Below are positions 63,512 through 64,000 of a stretch of 64,000 nt of DNA, one piece after another. Position 1 is the stretch's first letter; every line of letters begins with the position of its first letter. The stretch is from Streptomyces alfalfae (GTDB lineage: Bacteria > Actinomycetota > Actinomycetes > Streptomycetales > Streptomycetaceae). The stretch lies in NCBI RefSeq assembly GCF_004127445.1, contig NZ_QEXM01000029.1, forward strand, positions 42,330-106,329, in the 5' to 3' direction. The notes below the pieces were generated by a model. The model was not told where the DNA came from. It was given only the letters and a program-made list of their open reading frames with translations, and did not search any database. The translations under genes were made by a program, and so were the position numbers.

Positions 63512-64000
63512 TCACAGGTGTTCGGGTGCGCTGATGCCGAGCAGGGACAGGCCACCGGCGAGCACCGTCCCGGCGGCTTCGGCGAGCGCGAGCCGGGCAC
63601 GGTGGGCGGCCGAGGGTTTCTCCTCACCACGCGGCAGGACGGCATGCTGATACGCGAGCAGCCCGTCGGCGACCACGACGAGGTGCCGGGCGACCCGGTC
63701 GGGCGCACGGTGCCGCGCGGCGAGGGTGAGGACGGTGGGGTAGTCCGCCAGGGCGTCCAGCAGGGGGTGGGGCGTGTCCCCGGGGACGGCGGTGAAGCCG
63801 AGGTCGGCGGCGTTGCGGGTGAGGGCGCGGCAGCGGGCGTGGGCGTACTGGACGCGGAAGAGGGGGTTGCTCTCACGCTGCTCCACGTACAGGTCGCCGC
63901 CCTGCTCGGGGGTGACGCGGGCACGGTCGTGGGCGGCGGGGTGGAGCAGGGCCCAACGGGCGGCGTCACGTCCCAGACGGAGGGGGTCGCCGGGGGCGGG
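63512..64000 (-). CDS. ArgS-like protein, C-terminal DALR anticodon-binding domain (partial)
   Basis: The last 162 residues of a protein that runs off the right edge. It contains LGRDAARWALLHPAAHDRARV, LYVEQRESNPLFRVQYAHARCR and a helical DALR domain, like the C-terminus of arginyl-tRNA synthetase. The reading frame stays open to base 64000. In Streptomyces a gene just upstream of lysA is annotated as ArgS or an ArgS-like protein (nrtL, from memory); without the N-terminal catalytic HIGH motif in view, full enzyme and stand-alone DALR protein cannot be separated. Confidence 0.85.
   Translation of the reverse strand, partial: PAPGDPLRLGRDAARWALLHPAAHDRARVTPEQGGDLYVEQRESNPLFRVQYAHARCRALTRNAADLGFTAVPGDTPHPLLDALADYPTVLTLAARHRAPDRVARHLVVVADGLLAYQHAVLPRGEEKPSAAHRARLALAEAAGTVLAGGLSLLGISAPEHL

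Overview
This is a GC-rich, gene-dense actinobacterial chromosome segment that is almost certainly from Streptomyces. It encodes the hyphal-tip scaffold Scy, the filament protein FilP, a CslA/GlxA/CslZ tip-glycan locus, a secreted CBM2-FnIII-GH18 chitinase, the mismatch endonuclease NucS and an actinobacterial F1Fo operon. Third codon positions are strongly GC-biased, so nearly every gene casts long false reading frames on the other strand. I see no tRNA, rRNA, CRISPR array, insertion sequence, attachment site or phage gene. The window is conserved core chromosome with some variable pieces, not an island.

Layout. 0.1-5.0 kb: cslZ converges on the cslA-glxA pair (beta-glycan synthase plus radical-copper oxidase). 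5.2-8.7 kb: a thiamine-binding/DUF3817 pair, three coupled AIM24 paralogues and a MarR regulator. 8.8-11.8 kb: a two-component system divergent from a PepSY protein. 12-14.7 kb: MeaB, a thiolase and methylmalonyl-CoA epimerase. 15-20.1 kb: scy and filP. 20.2-24.2 kb: two tandem ABC ATPase-permease pairs. 24.3-34.4 kb: small conserved unknowns, a flavin monooxygenase, nucS, a membrane-anchored P-loop protein, a STAS protein, 3-hydroxybutyryl-CoA dehydrogenase, a TetR-ABC exporter cluster and a PduO-type cobalamin adenosyltransferase. 34.4-39.1 kb: a membrane protein, a NarL-type two-component system and the chitinase with a classical direct-repeat promoter. 39.2-64 kb: a long leftward housekeeping block, in transcription order a DALR-domain (ArgS-like) gene, lysA, hom, thrC, thrB, rho, an LCP ligase, rpmE, prfA, prmC, tsaC, a phosphatase-like gene, glyA, a wecA-like transferase, atpIBEFHAGDC and a DUF2550 gene.

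How the genes fit together. The csl-glx locus and scy-filP both serve tip growth and lie within 20 kb here. MeaB, epimerase and adenosyltransferase all support B12-dependent methylmalonyl-CoA mutase, which is itself absent. prfA and prmC pair a release factor with the enzyme that methylates its GGQ loop. lysA, hom, thrC and thrB supply aspartate-family amino acids and diaminopimelate.

The best leads are: a low-molecular-weight phosphatase whose nucleophilic cysteine is serine; a Rex-like operator upstream of atpI; helically phased TTCAG repeats between the PepSY gene and its two-component system; proline-rich tails meeting at an ABC ATPase-permease junction; the triple AIM24 cassette; and the unusual rho leader. 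Nothing here is unmistakably a new defence or mobile system.
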